The position numbers and the translations under genes are program-made. A DNA stretch of 64,000 nt from an uncultured Cohaesibacter sp. (GTDB taxonomy: Bacteria; Pseudomonadota; Alphaproteobacteria; Rhizobiales; Cohaesibacteraceae). The stretch is taken from contig NZ_OY759854.1 of the NCBI RefSeq assembly GCF_963662805.1, forward strand, positions 186,001 through 250,000, in the 5' to 3' direction. The notes beneath the pieces were generated by a model, which searched no databases, was not told the origin of the DNA, and saw only the letters and a program-made list of their open reading frames with translations. Positions 1 through 8,853 of the stretch are shown here, piece after piece. Position 1 is the stretch's first letter; every line of letters starts with the position of its first letter.

Positions 1-590
1 CTTGCCGCAGAAGGATTGCCTCCTACAGCGTAGATCTCGCGTCCGATACGGGTGTCCTTCATGAGGATCGCAGCGGCGGCGTAGAACAGAATCAGATAGT
101 AGAAGGGCAGTGGAATGCCGATGAAACTGCCGTAGAAGAGTTTTTCAAGCATCGGGTGGATCGAGAATGACGGCGAACCGTTGTTGAACAGCAACGCGAG
201 CCCCCGGAATGAAATCAGGCCAGCCAAGGTGGTGATGAAAGAGGGGATTCTGAGATATGCGGTCAACACGCCATTGAAGACACCAAGCATCAGACCACAG
301 AAGAGAACCGCGAGGATCGCGAGCGGCAAGGGCAGACCGAAGTTCTTGACGAATTCCGCCAGCAGCATGGTGAGAAGGGCCACCATCGACCCTGAAGAGA
401 GGTCAATACCGGCAGTGATGATGACCATGGTCGAGCCAATCGCAACGAGAGCTATGATGCAAACCTGCAAAGACAGGTTCGAGAGGTTGCCGAAATCGAG
501 AAACCGGTCGGTGGTGAGGGATGCAATGGCGATGATGATGGCCAATGCTGCCGCTGGGCCGAGCAATTGAGCGTCGACGAAACGTCTCAT
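1..590 (-). CDS. ABC sugar transporter permease (RbsC type), partial
   Basis: Inner-membrane permease of a ribose/xylose-type importer; about 196 N-terminal residues are present and the gene leaves the window at its left edge. The translation starts MRRFVDAQLLGPAAAL, carries hydrophobic helices, and has the family signature GIDLSSGSMVAL followed by the cytoplasmic-loop sequence LRIPSFITTL. The ATG at 590 overlaps the stop of the upstream ATPase gene (ATGA), so the two are translationally coupled. It is the third gene of the leftward binding protein-ATPase-permease operon that begins with the lactonase at 4207. The substrate cannot be read from sequence; a sugar or sugar lactone is inferred from the neighbours. 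Confidence 0.93.
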   Translation of the reverse strand, partial: MRRFVDAQLLGPAAALAIIIAIASLTTDRFLDFGNLSNLSLQVCIIALVAIGSTMVIITAGIDLSSGSMVALLTMLLAEFVKNFGLPLPLAILAVLFCGLMLGVFNGVLTAYLRIPSFITTLAGLISFRGLALLFNNGSPSFSIHPMLEKLFYGSFIGIPLPFYYLILFYAAAAILMKDTRIGREIYAVGGNPSAA

Positions 591-2176
591 GCTACGCTCT
601 CCTTGATGTGTGCTGTTGACGTGTTTTGCGGATTGCCTGTGGCTGCCTTGACCAGATCCGAATGGGTCAGATCGGTCGCTGCAGAGATCCGAGCGATGGT
701 GCTGTTCTGCACAATCGCGATGCGGTCGCTGAGGGCCAGCAGTTCATCATGATCCGAGCTGATCAGAATGATGGACTTGCCTTCCCTGGTAATCCTGTTC
801 ATCAGATTGTAGACGGCGAGCTTGGCTCCCACGTCGATGCCCTGGGTGGGCTCGTCAAAGATGTATAGATCGGCGTCGGAGAAGAGCCAGCGAGCAAGGA
901 TCACTTTTTGCTGGTTGCCGCCTGAGAGCAGGCCGACTGATTTTTCATTTGCCTGACGCGAGATCTCCAACTCTTCAATGAATTGTTCCGTGACTTTCTG
1001 TTCCTGATTGAGATCAAGGAAGCCATAGTTTGTGATCTTGTCGTAACTGGCGGATGTGATGTTGCCGTTGGCTGCGAAATTGTTGAACAGGCCATCAAAC
1101 TTGCGGTTTTCTGATACCAGCGCCAGACCCTGCCTGATGGCATCCTTGGGGCTGCTGATCCTTAACGGTTTGCCCTTGAGCAGTATCTCGCCACGTCGCG
1201 GCTTGTGAACGCCGAAGAGGGCGAGGGCAATTTCCGTTCGCCCAGACCCCAAGACGCCGCCAAGGCCGAATATTTCACCCCGATTGACGCTGAAGGACAC
1301 ATCGTGAATGCCGGAATCTGCGGCAAGATCCCTGACCTCGAACAAAGGTTCAGGTCTTGCGTTTTGCTGTTTGGGATAGTGGTCGGTCACCGCTCCACCG
1401 ATCATTGCCGCGACAATCTGTTCGACATTGACTTCGGTCTCTCCACTTTTGCGGATGACCTTGCCATTGCGCAGAATGGTCACTTCATCAACGATGCGTT
1501 CGACTTCATCGAGGCGGTGGGAAATGTAGAGAATGGCGCAGCCGTTGGCCTTCATGCGTCGCAAGAGCTTGTGCAATTGCTCAATCTCGTCGATCCCGAG
1601 GGCCGCTGTCGGCTCATCAAGGATGACCATGCTTGCGTTGGCTGCAACTGCCTTGGCGATTTCGACCAATTGCTGTTCGGCAACTGACAGATCGCCGGTG
1701 ATGGCCATCGGATCGAGATCGACTTCCATTTCCTTCAAGACAGATTTGGCATTGGAGGCGAGGATATCCCAGTCGACAAAACCGCGCCGGGTCTTTGGCA
1801 GGCGCCCGAGGTAGATGTTTTCGGCGACCGACAGGGTTGGAACGATGGAGAATTCCTGAAAAACGGTGGCGATGCCTTTTGCCCTTGCATCCTGAGGGTC
1901 GTGAAAGACCACGGGAAGACCGTTGTTGATGATCAAGCCGTAATCCGGGCGCTGAACGCCGGACACCATCTTGATGAAGGTGGATTTGCCGCAGCCATTT
2001 TCACCCAGCAAGCCATGTATCGTTCCTGCATAGAGCTTGAGGCTGACATTGTCGTTGGCCAACACGCCCGGGTAGGCCTTGACCAGATTGACCATCTCCC
2101 ACATGGGAGTATCCCGACCATCTGTATTGACCGTTCCGATCGTCCGATCCGTTTCAGTACTGCTTTGGTCTGTCAT
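587..2176 (-). CDS. ABC sugar transporter ATP-binding protein (RbsA/MglA type)
   Basis: 529-residue ATPase with two fused nucleotide-binding domains, the normal size for carbohydrate-uptake transporter family 2. Domain 1 has a Walker A with an uncommon Cys (GENGCGKST, residues about 58-66) and Walker B LDEPTAA. Domain 2 has the signature LLSGGNQQKV and Walker B FDEPTQG, with a degenerate Walker A as usual for the second half of RbsA proteins. About 25 residues precede the first conserved strand, longer than in most homologues. It follows the binding-protein gene after an intercistronic hairpin and overlaps the permease gene by 4 bases. Confidence 0.95.
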   Translation of the reverse strand: MTDQSSTETDRTIGTVNTDGRDTPMWEMVNLVKAYPGVLANDNVSLKLYAGTIHGLLGENGCGKSTFIKMVSGVQRPDYGLIINNGLPVVFHDPQDARAKGIATVFQEFSIVPTLSVAENIYLGRLPKTRRGFVDWDILASNAKSVLKEMEVDLDPMAITGDLSVAEQQLVEIAKAVAANASMVILDEPTAALGIDEIEQLHKLLRRMKANGCAILYISHRLDEVERIVDEVTILRNGKVIRKSGETEVNVEQIVAAMIGGAVTDHYPKQQNARPEPLFEVRDLAADSGIHDVSFSVNRGEIFGLGGVLGSGRTEIALALFGVHKPRRGEILLKGKPLRISSPKDAIRQGLALVSENRKFDGLFNNFAANGNITSASYDKITNYGFLDLNQEQKVTEQFIEELEISRQANEKSVGLLSGGNQQKVILARWLFSDADLYIFDEPTQGIDVGAKLAVYNLMNRITREGKSIILISSDHDELLALSDRIAIVQNSTIARISAATDLTHSDLVKAATGNPQNTSTAHIKESVA

Positions 2177-2208
2177 GGCGTGATCCTGACTGGAGGCTTC
2201 GGGGTGGA

Positions 2209-2236
2209 GGTCCGCAGGTCGTGCGACCCGCGGACC
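2209..2236 (-). other. Intercistronic hairpin after binding-protein gene
   Basis: GGTCCGCAGGTC pairs with GACCCGCGGACC (one A-C mismatch, four-base loop). It lies between the stop of the binding protein and the start of the ATPase on the leftward transcript and has no T-run. Such hairpins usually stabilise the binding-protein mRNA and lower expression of the genes behind; that role is inferred. Confidence 0.55.
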
Positions 2237-2248
2237 GTCCGGTTTCGC

Positions 2249-3298
2249 TCAGTACTTTTTGGAGGGAGCCGGGTAGAGTTCGGCAGGCGTCTGCAGGATC
2301 GTCAGAACGTTGTCCTTGGTCACCACTTCGGTCGGGATTTCATACCAACCACCTTTGGCGGTGCCTTTAAGCGCTTCGAGGGTAACGTTCATCGCAACCT
2401 TGCCCATGTAGAAGGGGCGGGTGTTGACGGAAGCGGTGATGTTTCCCGCGAAGATTTCTTCAAGACCGGTGGTGTCGCCGTCGTTGCCGAGGATCATGAC
2501 ATCCTTGCGGCCAAGCGCCTTTGTGGCATAGGACGCACCGATTGCTTCATAGTCGTTGGCTGCGAAGAGCATGTTGACTTCCGGATGCGACTGCAGGATG
2601 TCCATGGCGGCGGTGTTGCCCCCTTCGACGTTCCATTTGCCGTTCACCGTGGCTACGACTTCGACATTCGATGCTTCTTTCACACCGTCAACGAAGCCTC
2701 CGACCCGTTCAGTCGAGTGCCAACCCGGTTGTCCTTCGAGAACGCCCAGTTTGATATCCATGTCCTTTACGGTTGGCAGAACCTGCTCGGCGAGCTTGCG
2801 CGTTGCATTGCGCTGGCTATAGCCGACAACGGCGTGAATCGGGGTCGGAAACTTCGGAATGTCCGAGTTGACCATGACCACGGCGATACCCTGCTCAACA
2901 GCCCGTTTGACCAGCGGGGCGGCGGCAAATTCGTCATGAGTAGAGAAAATGACCGCGTCCACTTTCTGGGTCAGCACGTCCTGCAACATGCCCATCTGGC
3001 CGTTGATGTCGGCGCCGGACTGGGGGGCCAGCATGAAGACTTCGACACCGGCTTCCTTGGCAACGCTCTTGATGCCTTCGCCAATGGCCAGATAATAGTT
3101 GAATTCGGTCGCAGGTGGCATGTAGGCGATCCGGTATTTCCCATCCGGGGCCGCCTTGATCGTGTCCATGGTGGCTTGAGCACCCTCTTCGAGTGGCAGC
3201 GGGTTTGGCAAGTCGCTTGCCAAGGCTCCCAAAGTGGTCGAGGCGAGCAACAGCGCACCTCCGGCCATGGCGATAGTGGTATTGATCAGAGACTTCAT
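2249..3298 (-). CDS. ABC sugar transporter periplasmic binding protein
   Basis: 349-residue periplasmic-binding-protein-like protein (Peripla_BP_4 fold). The N-terminus is a Sec signal peptide, with cleavage probably after LGALA or shortly behind. The mature part has alternating ligand-binding segments typical of ribose/xylose-binding proteins, such as DAVIFSTHDEFAAAPLV, VVMVNSDIP and MILGNDGDT. The ATG at 3298 has a strong GGGAGGA ribosome-binding site just upstream. It sits between the lactonase gene (36 bases upstream) and the ATPase gene, so the cargo may be a sugar lactone or aldonate related to the lactonase. Confidence 0.94.
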   Translation of the reverse strand: MKSLINTTIAMAGGALLLASTTLGALASDLPNPLPLEEGAQATMDTIKAAPDGKYRIAYMPPATEFNYYLAIGEGIKSVAKEAGVEVFMLAPQSGADINGQMGMLQDVLTQKVDAVIFSTHDEFAAAPLVKRAVEQGIAVVMVNSDIPKFPTPIHAVVGYSQRNATRKLAEQVLPTVKDMDIKLGVLEGQPGWHSTERVGGFVDGVKEASNVEVVATVNGKWNVEGGNTAAMDILQSHPEVNMLFAANDYEAIGASYATKALGRKDVMILGNDGDTTGLEEIFAGNITASVNTRPFYMGKVAMNVTLEALKGTAKGGWYEIPTEVVTKDNVLTILQTPAELYPAPSKKY

Positions 3299-3334
3299 GT
3301 CTTCCTCCCATCGTAACTGATCTATTGGAAATTC

Positions 3335-4207
3335 TCAGCCGGCAAAGGGGGTATCAACGACCCCGCGCACCCCCGGCTTGACGGCGAACAGTCCTCCTGA
3401 CTGAGGTTCGCGGTCAAGGATCTCCCGAGATGATGCAAGCTGAGATGTGGTAATATAGAGCGTGTCCAGATCAGGCCCGCCGAAGGTGCAGCAGGTCGGT
3501 TTCCAGACAGGGACTTCGATAATGCGATCAATCGTGCCGTCCGGGGCGATTCGTACGACACGGCGTCCCTCCCATTCGGCATTCCAGAGATATCCCTCTT
3601 CATCCACGCAGGATCCGTCCGGCAGGCCGGGTTCGTCAGACATGTCGGCTAGATACCGCATCGATATCAACGAGCCGGTGTCCTGATCATAGGAATAGGC
3701 CCGGATGGTCTTCTCGGGTGTGTCCGTGAAATACATCACGTCGCCCACGGGGCTGAAACAAGTCGAGTTGGAGCAGGACACATCGAAGATAAGTTCATGA
3801 ACGGATAAATCCGCATCGACCCTTAAAACCGACGTGTCCGCAGCTCCTGACGCCTCGTTCATTCCGCCGATGATCAGGCGCCCTTTTCGGTCCGTACGAC
3901 CATCGTTGAAGCGGGAACCGCGATTGTTCGGCTCATAGGTGTGGATCACGGTGAAGTCACCACTCTCGAGATCGTCGGTCAGGACGAGATTTTGTTCGAA
4001 TGCGATAATCCATCCCTTGTCCTGACGGGGGACTGCGCAACAGATTCGCTCGGGCATGGAATGGCTCCGGCTTTTCTTGCTCACCGGATCATAACTCCAT
4101 AGCGCCTTGCCATTGATGTCCACCCACCAGAGCAGTCCTTTTTCGTGTTGCCAGATGGCACCTTCACCATGCAGATTCTTGCAATCTACGATCAATTCTG
4201 CCTGCAT
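3335..4207 (-). CDS. SMP-30/gluconolactonase-type sugar lactonase
   Basis: 290-residue six-bladed propeller of the SMP-30/LRE family, which hydrolyses aldonolactones using one divalent metal. The ligand positions are visible: Glu in GEGAIW near residue 15, Asn in SNSTCFSP, and Asp in PDGSCVD, with the substrate-side Asn-Asp in RFNDGR. There is no signal peptide, so it is cytoplasmic. It is the first gene of the leftward operon that continues with binding protein, ATPase and permease. The start at 4207 has GGGAGG 13-18 bases upstream, and the promoter with a GntR-type operator lies about 60 bases upstream. It probably opens a lactone made from the imported sugar. Confidence 0.92.
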   Translation of the reverse strand: MQAELIVDCKNLHGEGAIWQHEKGLLWWVDINGKALWSYDPVSKKSRSHSMPERICCAVPRQDKGWIIAFEQNLVLTDDLESGDFTVIHTYEPNNRGSRFNDGRTDRKGRLIIGGMNEASGAADTSVLRVDADLSVHELIFDVSCSNSTCFSPVGDVMYFTDTPEKTIRAYSYDQDTGSLISMRYLADMSDEPGLPDGSCVDEEGYLWNAEWEGRRVVRIAPDGTIDRIIEVPVWKPTCCTFGGPDLDTLYITTSQLASSREILDREPQSGGLFAVKPGVRGVVDTPFAG

Positions 4208-4254
4208 GATATTGGACCTCCCAACCCGTTATCCGGCTTCCGTAAATTTAGTCA

Positions 4255-4291
4255 TTGACATCTGGTATAGCAGATCTCATATTTCTTTCAA
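4255..4291. promoter_or_regulatory. Divergent promoter and GntR operator, site A
   Basis: Operator ATCTGGTATAGCAGAT at 4260-4275 is a near-perfect inverted repeat (arms ATCTG/CAGAT). Rightward it sits exactly in the 17-base spacer between TTGACA (4255-4260) and CATATT (4278-4283), which drives the GntR-ABC operon. Leftward, TTGAAA (4291-4286), a 16-base spacer and TATACC (4269-4264) drive the lactonase-ABC operon. A repressor bound here would block both polymerases. The same element recurs at 21909 and 27605. Confidence 0.8.
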
Positions 4292-4314
4292 GAGGAAAAT
4301 GGGAGGACAGCGGT

Positions 4315-5010
4315 ATGGACGAAATAAAACGTCCCAAACTTCTTGCCGAAACTGTGCTTAACCACTTGAGAGAACTCATTGTTCAGGGAGATCTCAAATT
4401 GGGGCAGGTGATTTCGGAGAGGCAGTTGGCAGACCGGTTGAAGGTTTCGAAAACACCTGTTCGCGAGGCGATGGCGCAACTTAGAGTCGAAGGCTTGGTA
4501 AAGATTGAGCCGCAAAAAGGGGCTTCCGTCTTCACGCTCGGTGCCAACGAAGTCACAGAAATTTGCGACTTCCGCCAGATTATCGAAATACAGGCCCTTT
4601 CGATGTCTCTCGACAGAGCTCGGCAAGCTTTGGTTGATGAGATTTCCATTGTTGTTGACCGGATGTATGAGGCGTTGGCATTGGAAGACACCCGGCAATA
4701 TCTGGCGCTTGACACCCGGTTCCATCGGGCACTCTTCAAACATTGCGACAACAGCTATTTGCTGGAGACCTATATGCGCTATGCCGGCAAAATTGCGGCG
4801 CTGCGCACGCATGTTGCGACAAAACCCCGTCACACCAGCCTGTCGATGCGCGAGCATGAAGATCTGTTAGCAGCTCTCAAGGATGGATCACGGCAGGACG
4901 CGATCAACATACTGAAGGCACACATCGATCGCACTCGTGGAACCTATGCAGCCGAGATAACCGACATAGCTCTGGCGGATGCCTCCTTTCCAGAAGGGGC
5001 GCGGCCATGA
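4315..5010 (+). CDS. GntR family regulator, FadR/FCD subfamily
   Basis: 231-residue transcription factor. The N-terminal winged helix-turn-helix contains ERQLADRLKVSKTPVREAM, the GntR signature. The C-terminal all-helical FCD ligand domain carries the metal-binding pattern DTRFH, REHEDLL and AHIDRT. I chose the ATG at 4315 (MDEIKRPKLL) because a GGGAGG site lies just upstream; an in-frame TTG at 4255 belongs to the promoter -35. The gene overlaps the following ATPase by 4 bases, so regulator and importer are one operon. It should bind the operator directly upstream of itself and is the best candidate ligand-responsive repressor for sites A, B and C. The ligand is unknown, plausibly a sugar acid. 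Confidence 0.93.
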   Translation: MDEIKRPKLLAETVLNHLRELIVQGDLKLGQVISERQLADRLKVSKTPVREAMAQLRVEGLVKIEPQKGASVFTLGANEVTEICDFRQIIEIQALSMSLDRARQALVDEISIVVDRMYEALALEDTRQYLALDTRFHRALFKHCDNSYLLETYMRYAGKIAALRTHVATKPRHTSLSMREHEDLLAALKDGSRQDAINILKAHIDRTRGTYAAEITDIALADASFPEGARP

Positions 5011-6560
5011 TTGAAACAACACCGCATTTGCTGACCCTCGATGCCGTTTGCAAACAATTCGGAAACAATGACGTCATCCGAGGGGTCGACTTTGATCTGC
5101 AGCCCGGAGAAATTCATGCGCTTGTGGGTGAAAACGGGGCCGGCAAGTCAACCTGCCTTGGCATGATGTACGGGCTGCACCAACCCAATTCAGGGACGGT
5201 GCGCCTCAATGGCGAGCCCATCGTGATCAACAATCCTGCACACGCTCAGTCACTGGGTATCGGTTGCGTCTTTCAGGAAATGAGTCTCGCGGGAGCTTTG
5301 TCCGTTGCCGAAAATATCTATGCAGGCCGGGTGCCGACCAAGATGGGCATGGTTGACTGGAAGCTGCTGAGACACAACACCAACGACCTGCTCAAGCAGT
5401 TTGATATTGAAATAGATGTTTCCCAGCCCGTTGACAGTCTGTCAATCAGCACACGACAGATCGTGGAAATCGCTAAGGCCCTGTCGATGAATTCGCGGAT
5501 TCTGCTGCTTGATGAACCAACTTCGGCCCTGACGCCGGATGAAGTGGCGTCACTGTTTGTCATCCTGCGCAAGCTTGTCGCCAACGGCATCGGCATCATC
5601 TATGTCAGCCATCATATGTCCGAGATTTTCGATATTTCGGATCGCATCACTGTGCTGCGTGATGGCCGCAAAGTCGGTACGCATCTGACCTCTGAAACCG
5701 ATGAAAGCCAAGTCGTGACCGAAATGATTGGTGGCCAACCCCTCTCGTCCAGCCATCAGAGGGAGAAGGGGATTGGCCCGGCCGTGCTAGAAGCGCAGGG
5801 TCTGTCGCGTCTTGGCATGTTCAACGAAATTTCACTTACCTTGCACAAGGGTGAGATTGTCGGACTCGCGGGGCTCATGGGATCGCGTCGGGGCATCATC
5901 GCAAAGGCGCTGGTGGGGCTCATGTCTTTTTCGAGAGGCACGTTGAAGGTTCATGGCAAACCAGTTCGGTTCCGGTCCCTTTCCGATGCGATGACGGAAG
6001 GCCTCGTTTATGTGCCAGAGGAGCGCAAGACGGACGGACTGTTCCTTGATTTTTCCGTGAGGGAAAATTTGATTGCCTCAAGCCTAGAGAAGCATACCCG
6101 ATCCGGCTTCATCAGCAAGCACTCGGCGAGCAATGCGACTCGGCAAGCCACGGAGCGTTTTTCGATCAAGGCGGAAAGTCAGGAGATCGCGGTCGGGTCC
6201 TTGTCCGGTGGCAACCAACAAAAGGTGCTGCTGGCCAAGTGGCTAGAACGGAATCCTGACATTCTCGTCATTGATGAACCGACCAAAGGCGTCGATATCG
6301 GTGCCAAACGTCAGATCCATGACGAACTGATCAAACGAGCTTCGGAAGGCATGTCCATTCTTGTTGTCTCTTCGGACTTTCCCGAGCTGACGGAAATAGC
6401 CGATCGCATTCTGGTGGTGCGGAACGGAGAAATCACTGGAGAAATCGCCGCAGGTGAGGCGACGGATGAGGCCATTCTGTCCCTTGCGGCGGGCATCAGC
6501 GAGGCAACTCTTTCTGCCAGTCAAGCAGGGAACGCAGCGGACGGGAGGCCGCAATCATGA
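5007..6560 (+). CDS. ABC sugar transporter ATP-binding protein (RbsA type)
   Basis: 517-residue double-NBD ATPase. Domain 1 shows GENGAGKST (residues 41-49) and LLDEPTSAL; domain 2 has SLSGGNQQKVLLAKW and VIDEPTKGVDIG, while its Walker A is degenerate (GLMGSRRG). The start ATG overlaps the GntR stop, and its own stop overlaps the permease start; both overlaps are ATGA-type couplings. It energises the permease encoded at 6557 with the binding protein at 7619. About 30 percent of the sequence should match the ATPase at 587-2176, but they are clearly different paralogues. Confidence 0.95.
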   Translation: MIETTPHLLTLDAVCKQFGNNDVIRGVDFDLQPGEIHALVGENGAGKSTCLGMMYGLHQPNSGTVRLNGEPIVINNPAHAQSLGIGCVFQEMSLAGALSVAENIYAGRVPTKMGMVDWKLLRHNTNDLLKQFDIEIDVSQPVDSLSISTRQIVEIAKALSMNSRILLLDEPTSALTPDEVASLFVILRKLVANGIGIIYVSHHMSEIFDISDRITVLRDGRKVGTHLTSETDESQVVTEMIGGQPLSSSHQREKGIGPAVLEAQGLSRLGMFNEISLTLHKGEIVGLAGLMGSRRGIIAKALVGLMSFSRGTLKVHGKPVRFRSLSDAMTEGLVYVPEERKTDGLFLDFSVRENLIASSLEKHTRSGFISKHSASNATRQATERFSIKAESQEIAVGSLSGGNQQKVLLAKWLERNPDILVIDEPTKGVDIGAKRQIHDELIKRASEGMSILVVSSDFPELTEIADRILVVRNGEITGEIAAGEATDEAILSLAAGISEATLSASQAGNAADGRPQS

Positions 6561-7570
6561 GTCTTGATGTATCCAACCATTGTCAGGAGGAGTCTCTGGC
6601 AAAGCCTGAAGCGATATCTCCGTTCAAGCGCTTCATACGCGCCAGTCTACGGACACGGGAATTGATGCTGATTGTCATGATTCTGGCGATCATTGTCACC
6701 ATGTCGCTGATCACTCCCTACTTTCTGAGCTTGAGCAACTTTCGTGCAGTGGCAGTGGGAATGACCCCTACGGCCATAATCGCCATCGGTATGGCCATCC
6801 TTCTGGCTTCGGGCGGGTTTGACCTTTCAGTCGGTTCTGTCATGGCGCTTTCCAGTACAGTTGTCACCCTGTTGCTCATCGCTGGCTTGTCCATTCCGAT
6901 GGCAGTCGTCGCGGGATTGTTGCTTGGGGCTTCGGCGGGGCTCGTCAACGGTTGTCTGATTGCTTTCGTCGGCATCAATCCACTTGTCGCGACGCTGGGT
7001 ACGATGTCCGTTGCAAGGGGGGTCGCGCTTGTTCTTACCGAAGGTTTTTCCATCAGCAACCTGCCTGCCTCGTTTGCTTGGGTCGGCAAGACCAGTCTTG
7101 CCGGTATTCCGATGCTGGTGCTCCTGACTGTGGTTCTGGTGGCCCTATTCGACGTGTTGGTGCGCCACACGAGATTTTTCCGACAGGTCTATTTCATTGG
7201 TGCCAACGAAAGAGCGGCGCTGTTGTCCGGGATTGCGGTCAACCGGGTGCGGATCATCGCCTATGTGCTCACCGGCACTTTTGCCGCGTTGGCGGGTATT
7301 CTGCTCGCTTCGCGGCTGATGAGTGGAACGCCCACGGCGGGCAATGCTCTCGAATTGCAGGTTCTTGCTGCTGCCGTGATTGGCGGTGCATCCCTCAGAG
7401 GAGGGGAAGGCACCATTCTCGGAGCATTTCTTGGCGTTATCTTTGTCGCTCTCATCAACAACGCCATGACGATGCTGGCCATCTCGATCTACTGGCAGAT
7501 GATCGTGACGGGCACCGTTCTGGTCGTTGCCGTGGCGCTCGACATGCTTGTCCGACGCAGAACCAATTGA
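6557..7570 (+). CDS. ABC sugar transporter permease (RbsC type)
   Basis: 337-residue inner-membrane protein of the BPD_transp_2 family with 8-10 hydrophobic helices. Family signatures seen are GGFDLSVGSVMAL and VGINPLVATLGTM, and near the C-terminus VIGGASLRGGEGTILGAFLG. The 40-residue polar N-terminal extension before the first helix is slightly longer than usual. It is coupled to the ATPase by a 4-base overlap and followed 48 bases later by its binding-protein gene. Confidence 0.94.
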   Translation: MSLDVSNHCQEESLAKPEAISPFKRFIRASLRTRELMLIVMILAIIVTMSLITPYFLSLSNFRAVAVGMTPTAIIAIGMAILLASGGFDLSVGSVMALSSTVVTLLLIAGLSIPMAVVAGLLLGASAGLVNGCLIAFVGINPLVATLGTMSVARGVALVLTEGFSISNLPASFAWVGKTSLAGIPMLVLLTVVLVALFDVLVRHTRFFRQVYFIGANERAALLSGIAVNRVRIIAYVLTGTFAALAGILLASRLMSGTPTAGNALELQVLAAAVIGGASLRGGEGTILGAFLGVIFVALINNAMTMLAISIYWQMIVTGTVLVVAVALDMLVRRRTN

Positions 7571-7618
7571 GCGCACAACTCTTCATTCCGTAACTGGTCA
7601 ATTCATTGGGAGGAAACC

Positions 7619-8611
7619 ATGACCAATTTCAACATCAATCGCAGATCCCTGCTCACAGCGGCTGGCGGTCTGGGGCTTGCGGGCCTCGCGCTGCCACAGG
7701 CCTCGAAAGAGGCGTTGGCTGCGGGGGAAGGACTGGAATATGTCTTCCTGTCCATCGTCACCCAGGTTCCCTTCTGGGCCGACCACAGAGCCGCGTTGAA
7801 AGATCTTGAAGCGCAACTAAATATCAAGACGACCTTTACGGGCCCGCTTGACTTTGACACGGCGGCTCAGGCGCGTCAGCTCGATGAACTGGTGGCACGC
7901 CGGCCTGCAGGTATCATGATTTTTCCCGGCGATCCGGCCACTCTCGCTCCGGGCGTTGCTCGAGCAGTTGAAGCGGGGATCCCCGTTACCACATGCATCG
8001 GGGACATTCCCGACAGTCCACGTTCAACTTTCCTTGGAATCAATGGCTTTGAAGCTGGCAAGGTTGGTGGCGAATTGTTGGCACAGGCGATCGGCGGCAA
8101 GGGCAAGGTTCTGATGGGCACGTTCCCGGCACCTGCCACATTGCAGCGGGTCGAGGGCTATAAGGCGACCTTCAAGGAAAAATATCCCGAGATCGAAGTC
8201 GTTGATGTGGTCAATGACCGGGCTGATCCATCCTTTGCCCCAACGGCCTATCTTCAGGCTCTACAGGCTCATCCGGATGTTGTAGGCATCGGCGGTACCG
8301 GCGGTGACAGTGGTAAGGGGGCTGCGATCGCCGTGCAGGAATTTGGTAAGGCCGGCGAGATCAAGATCGTTGCGATGGATCGCAATGACGACATGTTGCC
8401 TTACATCGAAGACGGAACCATTTACGGTGCGATTGCACAGAAATCCTATCTTGAGATGTTTCTGGCCGTGCATCTGATGCACTGGCAGAATATCAATGCC
8501 CTGAAGGTCTTGCCGGACTGGCAGAATGCAGGTGTTGAATTGCTGCCGGAACGTGTTGAAACCGGGGTGATGACGATCACACAGGAGAACGTGGCTCAGT
8601 TCAAACACTGA
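7619..8611 (+). CDS. ABC sugar transporter periplasmic binding protein, Tat-type leader
   Basis: 330-residue Peripla_BP_4 protein. The leader reads MTNFNINRRSLLTAAGG and then a hydrophobic stretch, which resembles a twin-arginine export signal rather than a plain Sec signal. The mature part has binding-protein segments such as PAGIMIFPGDPATL, VTTCIGDIPDS, GGTGGDSGKG and VAMDRNDDM. The ATG at 7619 is preceded by GGGAGGA. It is the last gene of the rightward GntR-ABC operon, and a terminator-like hairpin follows 24 bases after the stop. Ligand unknown; probably related to that of the divergent operon because both share one operator. Confidence 0.93.
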   Translation: MTNFNINRRSLLTAAGGLGLAGLALPQASKEALAAGEGLEYVFLSIVTQVPFWADHRAALKDLEAQLNIKTTFTGPLDFDTAAQARQLDELVARRPAGIMIFPGDPATLAPGVARAVEAGIPVTTCIGDIPDSPRSTFLGINGFEAGKVGGELLAQAIGGKGKVLMGTFPAPATLQRVEGYKATFKEKYPEIEVVDVVNDRADPSFAPTAYLQALQAHPDVVGIGGTGGDSGKGAAIAVQEFGKAGEIKIVAMDRNDDMLPYIEDGTIYGAIAQKSYLEMFLAVHLMHWQNINALKVLPDWQNAGVELLPERVETGVMTITQENVAQFKH

Positions 8612-8634
8612 GACTAGATCCAGTCATGTTTGTC

Positions 8635-8670
8635 AGGTCCGACTTCGTTGAGAAGGTCGGGCCTGATTTT
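8635..8670 (+). terminator. Rho-independent terminator of the ABC operon
   Basis: AGGTCCGAC pairs with GTCGGGCCT (one G-U pair) with a partly paired inner TTC/GAA, followed by GATTTT. It lies 24 bases after the binding-protein stop. Confidence 0.6.
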
Positions 8671-8853
8671 GAGAAAAGTAATTTCAATCAACACATTGGA
8701 AATGCTAGTGCATTGACAATGTCGAAGTCGGTGACATCCTGTATGCTGTCGGGCGTACTTGCTCTTGTCTTCGATGTTTAATTCCCCATCACCGAAGTCT
8801 GGGCACAGCTCCAAAGGGGCAGTTGCCATTCAGTTTTACCTTGTGAGTTTGTG

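Noticed and set aside
1901..3316. 471-codon open frame on the plus strand
   Set aside because: It is antisense to the ABC ATPase and binding-protein genes, both well supported, has no ribosome-binding site and no recognisable domain.
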